DNA of 64,000 bases. Source: Caenorhabditis elegans. Its lineage: Eukaryota; Nematoda; Chromadorea; Rhabditida; Rhabditidae. The position numbers and the translations under genes were made by a program. This document shows positions 23,779-36,800 of this stretch, piece after piece; positions within the stretch are counted from its first letter, which is position 1; the number at the start of each line of letters is the position of its first letter. The stretch covers positions 14,690,501-14,754,500 of the forward strand of contig NC_003280.10 of the NCBI RefSeq assembly GCF_000002985.6, written 5' to 3'. Under the pieces are notes generated by a model that was not told the origin of the DNA, did not search any database, and saw only the letters and a list, made by a program, of their open reading frames with translations.

Positions 23779-26700
23779 CTAAACATCAAGAGACTTCAAC
23801 AGTTCCTGCGAGCTAGAACTACGCACATTATCCTCGTCCTGCTCGTTCGGCGAGCTGAGCCTCCGCGTATTGAGCCCTCCGGCGGCACCGTTGAGCAGCA
23901 TATGATGTGGAATGTTTTGCGGGAGCTGGTGGGGCTGGTGATGTTGATGATTGCCGTTTGTGTGAGTTCCATTGCCATTCATATGTCCATGCCCATTGAT
24001 GTTACGATGCTTGTCTTGGCTGGCTTTCTTTTCGTTTTGCTGCTGTTGCTGCTGAAGTTGAAGCTGCTGCTGGTACTTGCTAACTGGAAGAGCACCGTAG
24101 CCAAATTGCGGTGGCTTGTAGTCGGGCGTCGGTGGAGCTTTTGATGATTTCCTTCTGACAAGCTGGTAGTTGATTTCGCCTAAAAATGGTCTCGTTTGGT
24201 GTTGTTCTGGAAGTAGTTAGAAATGTACATAAGGGTTATTATGGTGGTAAGAAAACTGCAGAACTGGGCGACAATTGTCGATGTGCCGGAAAATTCCATT
24301 TCCGGCATTCCATTTCCAAATTCCAAATTCCATTTCCGGCGATTTGCCGGTTTGCCGGAGGTTTTTAGATTGGTTTTTTATAAGACTCGTTTAGAGGGAA
24401 TTCGAACAGAATATAAACAAAATTGAAAAATTACGTCCTTTTGCAATTTTTTGTTTTTGTAGTTTTTGCGTAATTTAAGGAAATCTTGGATTTTTTTCAA
24501 CTTTTTATACTTTTTTTTCGAAAGTTTTTCTATATTTTTTTCTATATATCTCACTCACCCATATTTCCATTAGCATGAAGCGCCCACTCTCGTTTCTCCA
24601 AATCGTCAGTCAACATTCCAGTTATTCCATTTCCAAGCTCATCCTCTCCAGAGCTCTCGGCTTCTCCGTCATCGACGCTTGAGCTAAAAATTTGTTGGTT
24701 TTTTTTTGCAAAAAATTAAAAATTTCTCTCACTTATCGGGTTCAAGTTCCGAAACGAGAAGATCTCCGCCAACTTCGAACCAGTTCTCCGGCATTCTCTT
24801 TGTTGGATATTGGAGACGGAACAAGTAGAGCGCGACCTCTTTATTCTTGAACTGGCGGGCATCGTCCAGTGGATAGCGGCCCCATCTGGAAATTTTTAAA
24901 CTTTTGGTAAACCCCTTTTTTTCAGATTTAGTATATATTTTACTATTTTTTTTCCTTATTATTTACTATATATAAAGTAGAGTTTCCTACCGTCCAATGT
25001 CTTTAATTATTGAAATTTTGGAAAACTACACCACTTTCAACCAGAGAATGAAACATTTTGTTAATTTTTAGTCGAAAATAACTTAAAGGACAGGTTTTTT
25101 TTAATTTTTTAAATAAATTTCCAACTATTTTCCTCACCTATCGCGAACGTCATGTGGAATTCCGACAATATTGATCAAAAACTTGCACACTTTGATTCTT
25201 CCCTCAGCGGCTGCCACGTGGAGCGCCGTACGATTATCATAATCGGCAGTCTTGAGATCGGCTCCTTGCATGAACATTCGGCGGAGGGAATCCAAATCTC
25301 CATTCTTTGCAGCGTACATAACCTGGAACAAAGTTATTTGTTTCAGGGTCTCGCAGCGAAAATTACTACCCAGACCCAAAAATTTCACGCTTTTTTCACC
25401 AAAAATACGGTACCCGGTCTCGAAACGACTTTTTGTTAAAGTGCAGAACGGTGTGCGTCTTCAAAGGTTACTGTAATTTTACTTTTTGGAAGTCCCGTCT
25501 ATTTTTCATAGTGTTTTGAAAGCCTATGAAAGATCGATGAAAAACCAAAAAGTGAAATTTACGTACTGTTTAAAGGCGCACAGCATGGTGTCGGCGGCAA
25601 TTGCCGGTTTGCCAAAAATAGCTTATTTTTTGTAAAAAAAAAAAGGTTCACCTGCACAATAGTCTCATTCTCTCGTGGTCCAATCTTTCTACGAGGGTCG
25701 ATTTTCCTTGAATCATCAGGATGGAGCAACGAATCATAATTATGGAAGTTGAATTTATCGATGAGCTGACGACAGAACGCGACTCCACGACACGAATTTC
25801 CAGTTTTGTCGAGTGGCGGCGAGTAGAGTGCGATTCCCATCACATTTGGAATGACCACAATCATGATACCAGAGACACCGGATTTGGCTGGAAGTCCAAC
25901 CTGGAAACGTTTTTTTTTTTCATAAAAAATGAAATGTTTTCTTTTTCAAATATTTTCAAACTACTTAAAATTACTTGAAACCTATGCAAATTTTTCCATG
26001 ATTTTTCCAAAATTTTAAAAAATCGATACCTGAAACGCGAATTTTCCTGAATAATCATACATTCCGCACGAGTACATCAGCGACAAAATATCACGACACG
26101 GACGGGATCCCAAACACTTCTCGGTCGTCAACGGACAGATTCCACCATTTGCCAACGTAGCGGCCATGACTGCAGCCGTGTCACAGTTGGTCTCCAGTGA
26201 GCACAGTTGGAAGTAGAGATCAAGCTCTTCACGCAGTCCCTGTTTAATTTCAAAGGTTAAACAGTGTTCGGTGCGGTGAAATGTGCAAAACCAAGGGGAT
26301 AGAACAGTCACTGGGGTTAGTAAAGAATACTAATAGACTCGGACAGTTTTTATTGGTTTTGTGAGAGAAAATTATAAAATAGGTAACACAATTATTGTGT
26401 GGGGGGTGCTGAAATTTGAAATTTGTCTGAAAATCAAAAAAAAAATTTAATATAATTTTTTTTCAAAAATATAAAAAATCTAGCGATTTCGATTTTTTTT
26501 TCAATATGCAGAAAATAGGCGAACGGCGGTCAGGAAGGCAGGCACCAGGTCGTAAATCCGCGCCTGCCTGCAAAAGAAGCCATATGATTTTCCTTTTTTG
26601 GAAATCTAAACTTTAATTTTTCCGGGATATCAAAAAAATAAATAAATCGCAGTTAGAATTTAAAAATTGTAAAAAATTGATTTTTTAAAACTTTTTTCAA

Positions 26701-27727
26701 AAAGATCCAAAATATATTCTAAGTTTTTTTTTTTTTTAATCAGCAAAATTAGGGATTGTTCTTGAATTTTTTTTGAAATTCGAAAAAAGAACAAAGAAAA
26801 ACACTATTTTTTCTGGAAAAATTATTTTTATTTCTCAAAAAAAATAAACAAAATATCGTTTTTTTTAGTAACAATTTAAAATCTGTTTTAAAAAATTGAA
26901 TTTTTCTCAAATTTTTTTCGACAAAAAAATTCGAACTACCTTTTCGCAACTTTTCAAAAATTTTGTTTTTTGGATGGAATTTGAATTTTTTTTTAAACTA
27001 AATTCGAACATTTTATTTAAATTCGAATTCCAGCTCCCTCAGACACTTTGAGACAATTTTTTCGGACGGACACTACCACATAAGGTGAGATGTGCTAGAC
27101 AGGGCTGCCGGTGGATTTTTCAAAATTTTCAGGAACTTTTTTAGAGAAAAATTATTTCAGATTAACTTTCAAAATAAAATATAATATAAAATTGGCAGGC
27201 CCGATATTCTAGATTTTTGAACCGAGTACAGAGAAAAAATTTGGCTAGAAGGGGCCGAAAAAGAAAAACCTTTGCCTTTTCATAGACCTGAGATTCGTCC
27301 GGAAAGCATCGATACTCTTTCATGTAATACGATAATGCGTAGTTTCGGTCAGCAGTGTCACGTTCTGACAGGAATCTGAAAAATATATGTTACAGCTTCT
27401 ATTTGCAACTTTTTCTTGAAAATCTAATTTACTCTTTGTTTCAATTATTTTATTATATAAATTCCAAAATTCTGGAAATTAAAAAAATCGAATTCAATTT
27501 TTCCAATTTTTAACTCAATATTTTTCAAAAATTCATAAAAAAAAATTCAAAATTCGTATTTCTTGTACGTTTCAACTTTTTTAGAAAATAACTTACGTGG
27601 CATTATCGAATCCAACATGACCTCCGCCGGCCAGTTTCCGGTACTGTTTGAGCATAAAATCGAAACGATCAGCCATCGAATGTGTTGGCTTAATCATTGA
27701 CGTAACAACAATTGCGCCAGCATTGAT
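23779..27727 (-). pseudogene. headless glutaminase fragment in duplication copy 1
   Basis: This contains the 3' eight exons of the glutaminase gene, identical to those of the intact gene: 27727-27597 (truncated by the junction, 20 bases lost at its 5' end), 27375-27288, 26239-26030, 25900-25652, 25322-25138, 24885-24733, 24683-24559 and 24179-23779. All exons encoding the first part of the enzyme, including the catalytic Ser-x-x-Lys, are missing, and there is no promoter or start codon of its own. The exons themselves show no mutation, so the fragment must be very young or artefactual. If transcribed from outside, it could give only the C-terminal half of the glutaminase fold plus the ankyrin-type tail. 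Confidence 0.85.
25440..25606. mobile_element. GCGCCTTTAAA/TACTGTA palindromic element (copy 1)
   Basis: GGTGTGCGTCTTCAAAGGTTA with CTGTAATTT at the left mirrors AAATTTACGTACTG with TTTAAAGGCGCACA at the right. It lies in a glutaminase intron. Same family as 62085-62242 and the half-sites near 60577, 63509 and 63720. An identical copy lies at 32510-32676. Confidence 0.65.
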
Positions 27728-29170
27728 ACGGCCTCCGCGTCAGAATTCTCAACCGTGAATTCAACGAGGCACTCAACGATCCAAAGACAGGATACTACCA
27801 AGATTTCACCAAAGAAGTCACTCAATCAATCGACGAGCTTCTCGCCAAGAGATGGAAGGGAATGCGAGTCTCCAAGATTGTCGGCTACGAAAAAGGATCA
27901 GTCATCGCCGAGTTCGAAGTGGTCGCCATGGAAGATACCGCCAAGCCTATGGAGCTCAAATCAATGGTTGAGGAGAATGCGGTTCGTGGTCAAATCGGAG
28001 CCTTCTCTATCGAGCCATCAACCGTTAAAGTCACTGAGGTCGATACCACCACTGCTCCATCCAATGAGGAAACTCTCACAGATTGGCGAATGTGGCGCAA
28101 CATCGTCGTCATCGCTGGTTGCTCAGTGGCTACTGCTATTGCTGTATTATGCATTTGCTACATGTGTTGCTCAAAATGCAAAAAGAGGACCTATGTGAGT
28201 TTTTGAGATGAAGGTTGTGCAAATTATATGAGTTTTCAGACCGCCTACCCAGTCGCCGATCATCACATGTCGTACGCCAGTAGAATGTGTAAGTTTGGAT
28301 TAAGATAGACCGGCAAAAATCAATATAACTTTTACAGTAAACGAGAAAGGAGGATTCGACAATGCCATCTACCACCAACCACAGCGATTCTATTCCCAAA
28401 CGACGGTCGCATCGACCAAAGTAACATCGGCCTCTGCTGCTCACGGTGCCGACCCAAATGGAAATATTGAAGGACCACCAGGAGGTGTTGGAGAGACTAC
28501 TTACGCCGAGTGGTATTCTAAGGTTGGCTTTTGGCCTGATTTATGAACTAAGAAGTTTTGAGGATCTTATGTTGCCAGTGCCTCTAGACTGGATAACTGT
28601 AGATTAGGGCAGCTGCGGTTCGTCAAATTTTTGGCAAAATCGTCAAATTGCCCGCTTGCCGATTTGCCGGAAACTTTCATTTTCAACAAATTGCCGATTT
28701 GCCGGAAATTTTCAATTCCGACAATTTACCGATTTGCCGGAAATTTCAATTTTCGGCAAATTGCCGATTTGCCATTTGCCGGAATAAATCGTTTGCCATC
28801 CACCCCTGCTGTAGATATTCATAAAATCTCTCTATAATTTTCCGGCAAATTGATTTCACGCAAACAGAAATTTGCCTGAATTGAAAACTTCTGGCAAATC
28901 GGCAAACCGGCAATTTGCCAAACGGTAATTGCCTATGTAGTACTACGTCAAAGACTGAGCCCGAACAAATTACAGGTCGGATCAAAGCCCGCATCCCAAC
29001 AACACGAAGAAGTCCCACCACAACAACAGCAGCCACCAGTCCAGTCCCGACCACCATCCACGACGCCATACGTGTCATATCCCAACGATCCGACAGGCTA
29101 CTACACGTTGGGCGGCCGTCATCGGCAGAACTCGGCGAGCTCGAATAATAAGTATGCCACTAAGTATTAG
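27728..29170 (+). pseudogene. headless 3' fragment of the DOMON gene in duplication copy 2
   Basis: Contains 27728-28194 (3' part of exon 5), 28240-28288, 28338-28522 and 28976-29170, identical to the 3' end of the intact DOMON gene. Frame and splice sites are intact, and an in-frame ATG at 27862 could give about half of the SEA-like region, the membrane span and the cytoplasmic tail, but no signal peptide, promoter or DOMON domain remains. It begins exactly where the glutaminase fragment of copy 1 begins in the opposite direction. Without evidence of transcription I call it a fragment produced by the duplication. Confidence 0.85.
28610..28925. repeat. CGGCAAATTGCCGG array (copy 2)
   Basis: Identical to the array at 21540-21855; it lies in the last intron of the DOMON fragment. 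Confidence 0.8.
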
Positions 29171-29350
29171 ATAATCTTTAATATATTTAATATATCTGTT
29201 TGACTTTATCTCAATCTTCGGTGTGCGCGATCACGCTTCATTTTTTGTTTGTTTTTAATTTTTTATTTCAAACTTCGAGTAGTGGTATTGCGGATTTTTT
29301 GTTAAGATTTTGAATAACCGCGCAAATTAACTTCCCCGCACTGCAGCTAT

Positions 29351-29563
29351 TACGGAAACAAATTTCTGAGAATGCGTATTGGGCAAAATTTTTGACGCGC
29401 AACATATCTTGTAGCGAATTCGATTTTGTTACGTTTCAAAAATCGAGCCCGTAAATCGACACAAGCGCTACAGTAGTCATTTAAAGGATTACTTTAGTTT
29501 TCGCTACGAGATATTTTCAAACATGTTGCCAAATACGCATTCACAGAAATTTGTATTCCCGTA
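29351..29563. mobile_element. palindromic CTACAGTA/GCTACGAGATATTTT element (copy 2)
   Basis: Identical to 22281-22493, carried along by the tandem duplication and not by a separate insertion. Confidence 0.7.
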
Positions 29564-30352
29564 AAACCTATCGATTTTTGCTGCCTGGCCGCGGAGAAAA
29601 CTCGGCCACGCCGCAAATCTCCAAATATTTTATTTCCCCCCGCCCTTGCTCATGTCGATTGTATAGTGTCTTTCTTATTTTTTCCACCCTCCCAACTTCC
29701 CCCAAAACTTGTACTGGTGTCTGTTCTGTTTCTTTTTTTAAATTTTGTGTTTCCCAACTTCTCAGATTTTCAGATTTTTTACAAAATTCTAATCATAAAG
29801 ATTTATTATTTTTCATAGCAAAAAGAAGAAAAAAAAAGAAAAATCTCTTACAGAGAATGGGAGCTACTAAACGGGAAAAGAAAATCACTGAAATTATGCG
29901 AAACCGGTGTTAAAGAATTGGGTGGGTGTGTGGTGGTATCCAGAAGATACTCAGTCTTTGGTAACAGGGAGCCGGGTAACAAATATCTTGATAAAGCGGG
30001 AACATAAAAGAATGAAGAAATTTTAAAAAAATCATAAAATGCGTATTATATTTAGACACTATCCACGTCGATGTGTTGATCCTTATTAATTCTGAAATAA
30101 AAAAATAAATATTAAGGATTTTTTTGTTTTTTTTTCAACCTGTTAATTTTGCATCTCAAAATGTTAGGGAACAAAAAAGTTGGAGATTAGTAGGATCTCG
30201 TTATATTAAAAATTATCTAGTTAGGTCGAACCTTTTCTTGTCTAACATCTCTATTGGTCGGTTCACTAGCACCACAACGATGTCCTAAAATAGTGAGAGT
30301 GCTACTCAAATAGGTTTTGAAAAAGTGCAACACTATTAAAATGTTATCGGGT

Positions 30353-30646
30353 TATTCATGTGTTGTAGAAAAATGCAAGTATGTATTTTATGCATTTTTC
30401 CCTCTATTGCATGTCGAAAAATGTTTTTAAAAATATTTATTTTTGCATTTTTCGACATTTTTCGACATCGACCCACTTCACATACACATGTCTCTCTGCG
30501 TCTCTCGCTTTCAGCATGTGAAGTGAAGCTCGGTCAATGTCGAAAAATGCAAAAAAAAATGACTTCGTTTTATTACATTTTTCGACACTCATGAATAATG
30601 GTAAAAATGTATAAAAATGCATTTTTACATTTTTCTACATTACATG
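30353..30646. mobile_element. palindromic TGTAGAAAAATGCA element (copy 2)
   Basis: Identical to 23283-23576; duplicated with the surrounding 7,070 bp. Confidence 0.7.
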
Positions 30647-30848
30647 AATAAATCCTTGTCTTAATGATACTGATTCTTCAATTTTTAAGTATAAAATTTG
30701 CAGAAAAAAATGAGCCTATTTCGAAAATCGGATGCGAATAAGCTCATTTCAATGTTTAGGTGGAGTTCGAAAAATGAGGATTTATATGCTAAATCCTCAT
30801 TTTCCAAAGCCGACAAGAATAACACAAAAAACAAAAAAGTTAGACAAC

Positions 30849-33800
30849 CTAAACATCAAGAGACTTCAACAGTTCCTGCGAGCTAGAACTACGCACATTA
30901 TCCTCGTCCTGCTCGTTCGGCGAGCTGAGCCTCCGCGTATTGAGCCCTCCGGCGGCACCGTTGAGCAGCATATGATGTGGAATGTTTTGCGGGAGCTGGT
31001 GGGGCTGGTGATGTTGATGATTGCCGTTTGTGTGAGTTCCATTGCCATTCATATGTCCATGCCCATTGATGTTACGATGCTTGTCTTGGCTGGCTTTCTT
31101 TTCGTTTTGCTGCTGTTGCTGCTGAAGTTGAAGCTGCTGCTGGTACTTGCTAACTGGAAGAGCACCGTAGCCAAATTGCGGTGGCTTGTAGTCGGGCGTC
31201 GGTGGAGCTTTTGATGATTTCCTTCTGACAAGCTGGTAGTTGATTTCGCCTAAAAATGGTCTCGTTTGGTGTTGTTCTGGAAGTAGTTAGAAATGTACAT
31301 AAGGGTTATTATGGTGGTAAGAAAACTGCAGAACTGGGCGACAATTGTCGATGTGCCGGAAAATTCCATTTCCGGCATTCCATTTCCAAATTCCAAATTC
31401 CATTTCCGGCGATTTGCCGGTTTGCCGGAGGTTTTTAGATTGGTTTTTTATAAGACTCGTTTAGAGGGAATTCGAACAGAATATAAACAAAATTGAAAAA
31501 TTACGTCCTTTTGCAATTTTTTGTTTTTGTAGTTTTTGCGTAATTTAAGGAAATCTTGGATTTTTTTCAACTTTTTATACTTTTTTTTCGAAAGTTTTTC
31601 TATATTTTTTTCTATATATCTCACTCACCCATATTTCCATTAGCATGAAGCGCCCACTCTCGTTTCTCCAAATCGTCAGTCAACATTCCAGTTATTCCAT
31701 TTCCAAGCTCATCCTCTCCAGAGCTCTCGGCTTCTCCGTCATCGACGCTTGAGCTAAAAATTTGTTGGTTTTTTTTTGCAAAAAATTAAAAATTTCTCTC
31801 ACTTATCGGGTTCAAGTTCCGAAACGAGAAGATCTCCGCCAACTTCGAACCAGTTCTCCGGCATTCTCTTTGTTGGATATTGGAGACGGAACAAGTAGAG
31901 CGCGACCTCTTTATTCTTGAACTGGCGGGCATCGTCCAGTGGATAGCGGCCCCATCTGGAAATTTTTAAACTTTTGGTAAACCCCTTTTTTTCAGATTTA
32001 GTATATATTTTACTATTTTTTTTCCTTATTATTTACTATATATAAAGTAGAGTTTCCTACCGTCCAATGTCTTTAATTATTGAAATTTTGGAAAACTACA
32101 CCACTTTCAACCAGAGAATGAAACATTTTGTTAATTTTTAGTCGAAAATAACTTAAAGGACAGGTTTTTTTTAATTTTTTAAATAAATTTCCAACTATTT
32201 TCCTCACCTATCGCGAACGTCATGTGGAATTCCGACAATATTGATCAAAAACTTGCACACTTTGATTCTTCCCTCAGCGGCTGCCACGTGGAGCGCCGTA
32301 CGATTATCATAATCGGCAGTCTTGAGATCGGCTCCTTGCATGAACATTCGGCGGAGGGAATCCAAATCTCCATTCTTTGCAGCGTACATAACCTGGAACA
32401 AAGTTATTTGTTTCAGGGTCTCGCAGCGAAAATTACTACCCAGACCCAAAAATTTCACGCTTTTTTCACCAAAAATACGGTACCCGGTCTCGAAACGACT
32501 TTTTGTTAAAGTGCAGAACGGTGTGCGTCTTCAAAGGTTACTGTAATTTTACTTTTTGGAAGTCCCGTCTATTTTTCATAGTGTTTTGAAAGCCTATGAA
32601 AGATCGATGAAAAACCAAAAAGTGAAATTTACGTACTGTTTAAAGGCGCACAGCATGGTGTCGGCGGCAATTGCCGGTTTGCCAAAAATAGCTTATTTTT
32701 TGTAAAAAAAAAAAGGTTCACCTGCACAATAGTCTCATTCTCTCGTGGTCCAATCTTTCTACGAGGGTCGATTTTCCTTGAATCATCAGGATGGAGCAAC
32801 GAATCATAATTATGGAAGTTGAATTTATCGATGAGCTGACGACAGAACGCGACTCCACGACACGAATTTCCAGTTTTGTCGAGTGGCGGCGAGTAGAGTG
32901 CGATTCCCATCACATTTGGAATGACCACAATCATGATACCAGAGACACCGGATTTGGCTGGAAGTCCAACCTGGAAACGTTTTTTTTTTTCATAAAAAAT
33001 GAAATGTTTTCTTTTTCAAATATTTTCAAACTACTTAAAATTACTTGAAACCTATGCAAATTTTTCCATGATTTTTCCAAAATTTTAAAAAATCGATACC
33101 TGAAACGCGAATTTTCCTGAATAATCATACATTCCGCACGAGTACATCAGCGACAAAATATCACGACACGGACGGGATCCCAAACACTTCTCGGTCGTCA
33201 ACGGACAGATTCCACCATTTGCCAACGTAGCGGCCATGACTGCAGCCGTGTCACAGTTGGTCTCCAGTGAGCACAGTTGGAAGTAGAGATCAAGCTCTTC
33301 ACGCAGTCCCTGTTTAATTTCAAAGGTTAAACAGTGTTCGGTGCGGTGAAATGTGCAAAACCAAGGGGATAGAACAGTCACTGGGGTTAGTAAAGAATAC
33401 TAATAGACTCGGACAGTTTTTATTGGTTTTGTGAGAGAAAATTATAAAATAGGTAACACAATTATTGTGTGGGGGGTGCTGAAATTTGAAATTTGTCTGA
33501 AAATCAAAAAAAAAATTTAATATAATTTTTTTTCAAAAATATAAAAAATCTAGCGATTTCGATTTTTTTTTCAATATGCAGAAAATAGGCGAACGGCGGT
33601 CAGGAAGGCAGGCACCAGGTCGTAAATCCGCGCCTGCCTGCAAAAGAAGCCATATGATTTTCCTTTTTTGGAAATCTAAACTTTAATTTTTCCGGGATAT
33701 CAAAAAAATAAATAAATCGCAGTTAGAATTTAAAAATTGTAAAAAATTGATTTTTTAAAACTTTTTTCAAAAAGATCCAAAATATATTCTAAGTTTTTTT

Positions 33801-36800
33801 TTTTTTTAATCAGCAAAATTAGGGATTGTTCTTGAATTTTTTTTGAAATTCGAAAAAAGAACAAAGAAAAACACTATTTTTTCTGGAAAAATTATTTTTA
33901 TTTCTCAAAAAAAATAAACAAAATATCGTTTTTTTTAGTAACAATTTAAAATCTGTTTTAAAAAATTGAATTTTTCTCAAATTTTTTTCGACAAAAAAAT
34001 TCGAACTACCTTTTCGCAACTTTTCAAAAATTTTGTTTTTTGGATGGAATTTGAATTTTTTTTTAAACTAAATTCGAACATTTTATTTAAATTCGAATTC
34101 CAGCTCCCTCAGACACTTTGAGACAATTTTTTCGGACGGACACTACCACATAAGGTGAGATGTGCTAGACAGGGCTGCCGGTGGATTTTTCAAAATTTTC
34201 AGGAACTTTTTTAGAGAAAAATTATTTCAGATTAACTTTCAAAATAAAATATAATATAAAATTGGCAGGCCCGATATTCTAGATTTTTGAACCGAGTACA
34301 GAGAAAAAATTTGGCTAGAAGGGGCCGAAAAAGAAAAACCTTTGCCTTTTCATAGACCTGAGATTCGTCCGGAAAGCATCGATACTCTTTCATGTAATAC
34401 GATAATGCGTAGTTTCGGTCAGCAGTGTCACGTTCTGACAGGAATCTGAAAAATATATGTTACAGCTTCTATTTGCAACTTTTTCTTGAAAATCTAATTT
34501 ACTCTTTGTTTCAATTATTTTATTATATAAATTCCAAAATTCTGGAAATTAAAAAAATCGAATTCAATTTTTCCAATTTTTAACTCAATATTTTTCAAAA
34601 ATTCATAAAAAAAAATTCAAAATTCGTATTTCTTGTACGTTTCAACTTTTTTAGAAAATAACTTACGTGGCATTATCGAATCCAACATGACCTCCGCCGG
34701 CCAGTTTCCGGTACTGTTTGAGCATAAAATCGAAACGATCAGCCATCGAATGTGTTGGCTTAATCATTGACGTAACAACAATTGCGCCAGCATTGATTAG
34801 CGGATTGTGCGGCATGTCTGGAAAATACTTTTAGATTTATATAGTTTTAAGACGCGATAATTTTCAGATCCTGATCTCGATTTTTTTGTTTTTCAATACT
34901 CTTTTTTTCTCATAAAATGCTTTTTTTAAACCAAATTCTTATAGAGGAAAGAAGATTCTGCAAAACTTTTTGAAATTAAGAAAACTCACTATTCGAATCG
35001 AGACAAATCTCATTAAAAAGCCGTCCACTTGGCTCATGACCAACATATTGATGAAGCACGTGACTTCCGATTTCCGACGCAACAATTGCATAGTTGAAAG
35101 CTTTGGAGACGGATTGAAGGCAGAAGTTCTTCTTCGAATCACCCAACGAGAATCGTTGTCCATCGATCGTACAGATCGACATTCCCCATAGATGCGGACT
35201 CTGCCGAGCTAATTGCGGAATGTAGGAAGCGACCTCACCTTCTTTCGACTCTCGGCACGTTTCGAAAATTGTTTCGATGAGTTGAGTAAATTCTAGCCAT
35301 GAGGGTATGATTAGCTGATTGCGGAGGGTACGCGAGATCAAAATTGTGCACGGGAAGATTATTCTGGAAGAAATTGTAAAATTTTCAGTTTTTTAAATTA
35401 TTTTTGTGAAAAAAGTATAAAAAGTCATCTTGAAATGAATTTGCTTTTTCTAAAATCTGAGAATGCGTATTGCGCAACATAATTGACGCGCAAAATATCT
35501 CGTAGCGAAACTTCATTCATTCTTAAATGACTACTGTAGCGCTGGTGTCGATTTACGGGGCGCGATTTTCGAACAGAATTACTGTAGTTTTAAAGAATTA
35601 CTGTAGTTTTCGCTACGAGATATTTTGCGCGCCAATTATGTTGCCCAATACGCATTCTCAAAATTCAGTGTTCCCGTAATAGAAATATATTTTGTAAAAC
35701 TACAAACTTTGAATTTTTTTTTGGTGAAAAAATCCGTCTTTCCGAAACATACATTTTTGCCGAAATTTGTATCACAAATTAAAAAAAAATTTTATGCCAA
35801 AAATAGTAATTTTCTAATTTTTATAACTGAGTTGAGGGTTTTGGCAGAATAATTTTGATTATTTCAATTTTTCGGTTATTATTTTTTTGAAAATCGAGAT
35901 AACGAAAAATTAACAAAAAATGTACTAAATCAGAAATTTAATGATTTTTTTGAGAGAAATATAAAATTTCTTTCAAAAATTGAGATGACTGGGACAGGGG
36001 TGTGCGGCAAATTTGCCGAACTTGCCGTTTGCCGAGCTCGGCAAATTTGCCGAATTTGCCGAGCACGGCAAATTTCGAAATTTGCCGCACACGTCAAAAA
36101 TTTGACCGTACAATTTTGACTAATGCTATTGATTTTTTAGCCAAAAATTTAGTAAAATGATACAAAATTGAGCTATTTTGATGCTTAAACAGACATACTA
36201 CGCGGAACTTATTCAGAAACCAGATGTGTGTTAAGAATTCAGTAGTTTTGGTGCTCCAAAAAACATAAAAAATATCAAATTTTTCCGAGTTTGTTAAGCA
36301 CGGCAAATTTGCCGGATTTGCCGTGCTCGGCAAATATTGAAAAAAGAGATTTGCCGAATTTGCCGAGCTCGGCAAATTTTGAGATTTGCCGCACACCCCT
36401 GGACTGGGAATCGTTCAAAAACTGAATTTTTTCCGAAAAATCGAAGAAAAAAATTACAACAACTAAAAATCGAAAAAATTTTGTATTTTTTCCGGCTTTT
36501 TGGAATTTTGTTTCTTTTTTCCTAAAAATGTTTAAATATTTTCGGGTGTTTTTTTCATATCAAATTCAACACCCTTTTCTTTATACATCTTTCACCAATT
36601 TTTTGATTTTTTTTTTAACTTTCAAAAAAAAAAGAAAACGCTCCTTTTTTCAAGAAATTAAATTAAAAATTCCAATTTTTTAAAAATTTCAACGTACTCC
36701 TTAAACTTCTCCTGAGACATAGCCCATTGCCGCGAATCCTCATTCTCCTCATCGTGCTTCTTCATTCGATCGAACATCTGCTTCAGCCTCGGATCATTTT

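Larger units (their letters stand above)
20658..27727. repeat. 7,070-bp direct tandem duplication, copy 1
   Basis: Every base I compared between this segment and 27728-34797 is identical at a constant offset of 7,070, including long A and T runs. The left edge lies inside exon 5 of the DOMON gene (about codon 1345). The right edge, at the junction, lies inside a glutaminase exon. Copy 1 carries the true 3' end of the DOMON gene and a headless 3' part of the glutaminase gene. Confidence 0.97.
27728..34797. repeat. 7,070-bp direct tandem duplication, copy 2
   Basis: Second copy of 20658-27727. The junction reads CATTGAT then ACGGCCTCCG: the first part matches 34791-34797 and the second matches 20658-20667. 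The two outer flanks share only one base (T) at the joint, so the event used essentially no homology. The right edge at 34797 lies inside a glutaminase exon that continues to 34817 outside the repeat. Confidence 0.97.

Noticed and set aside
20657..27730. Duplication mediated by the CGGCAAAT or palindromic repeats
   Set aside because: Neither breakpoint lies in such a repeat; both are inside unique coding sequence and share only one base.
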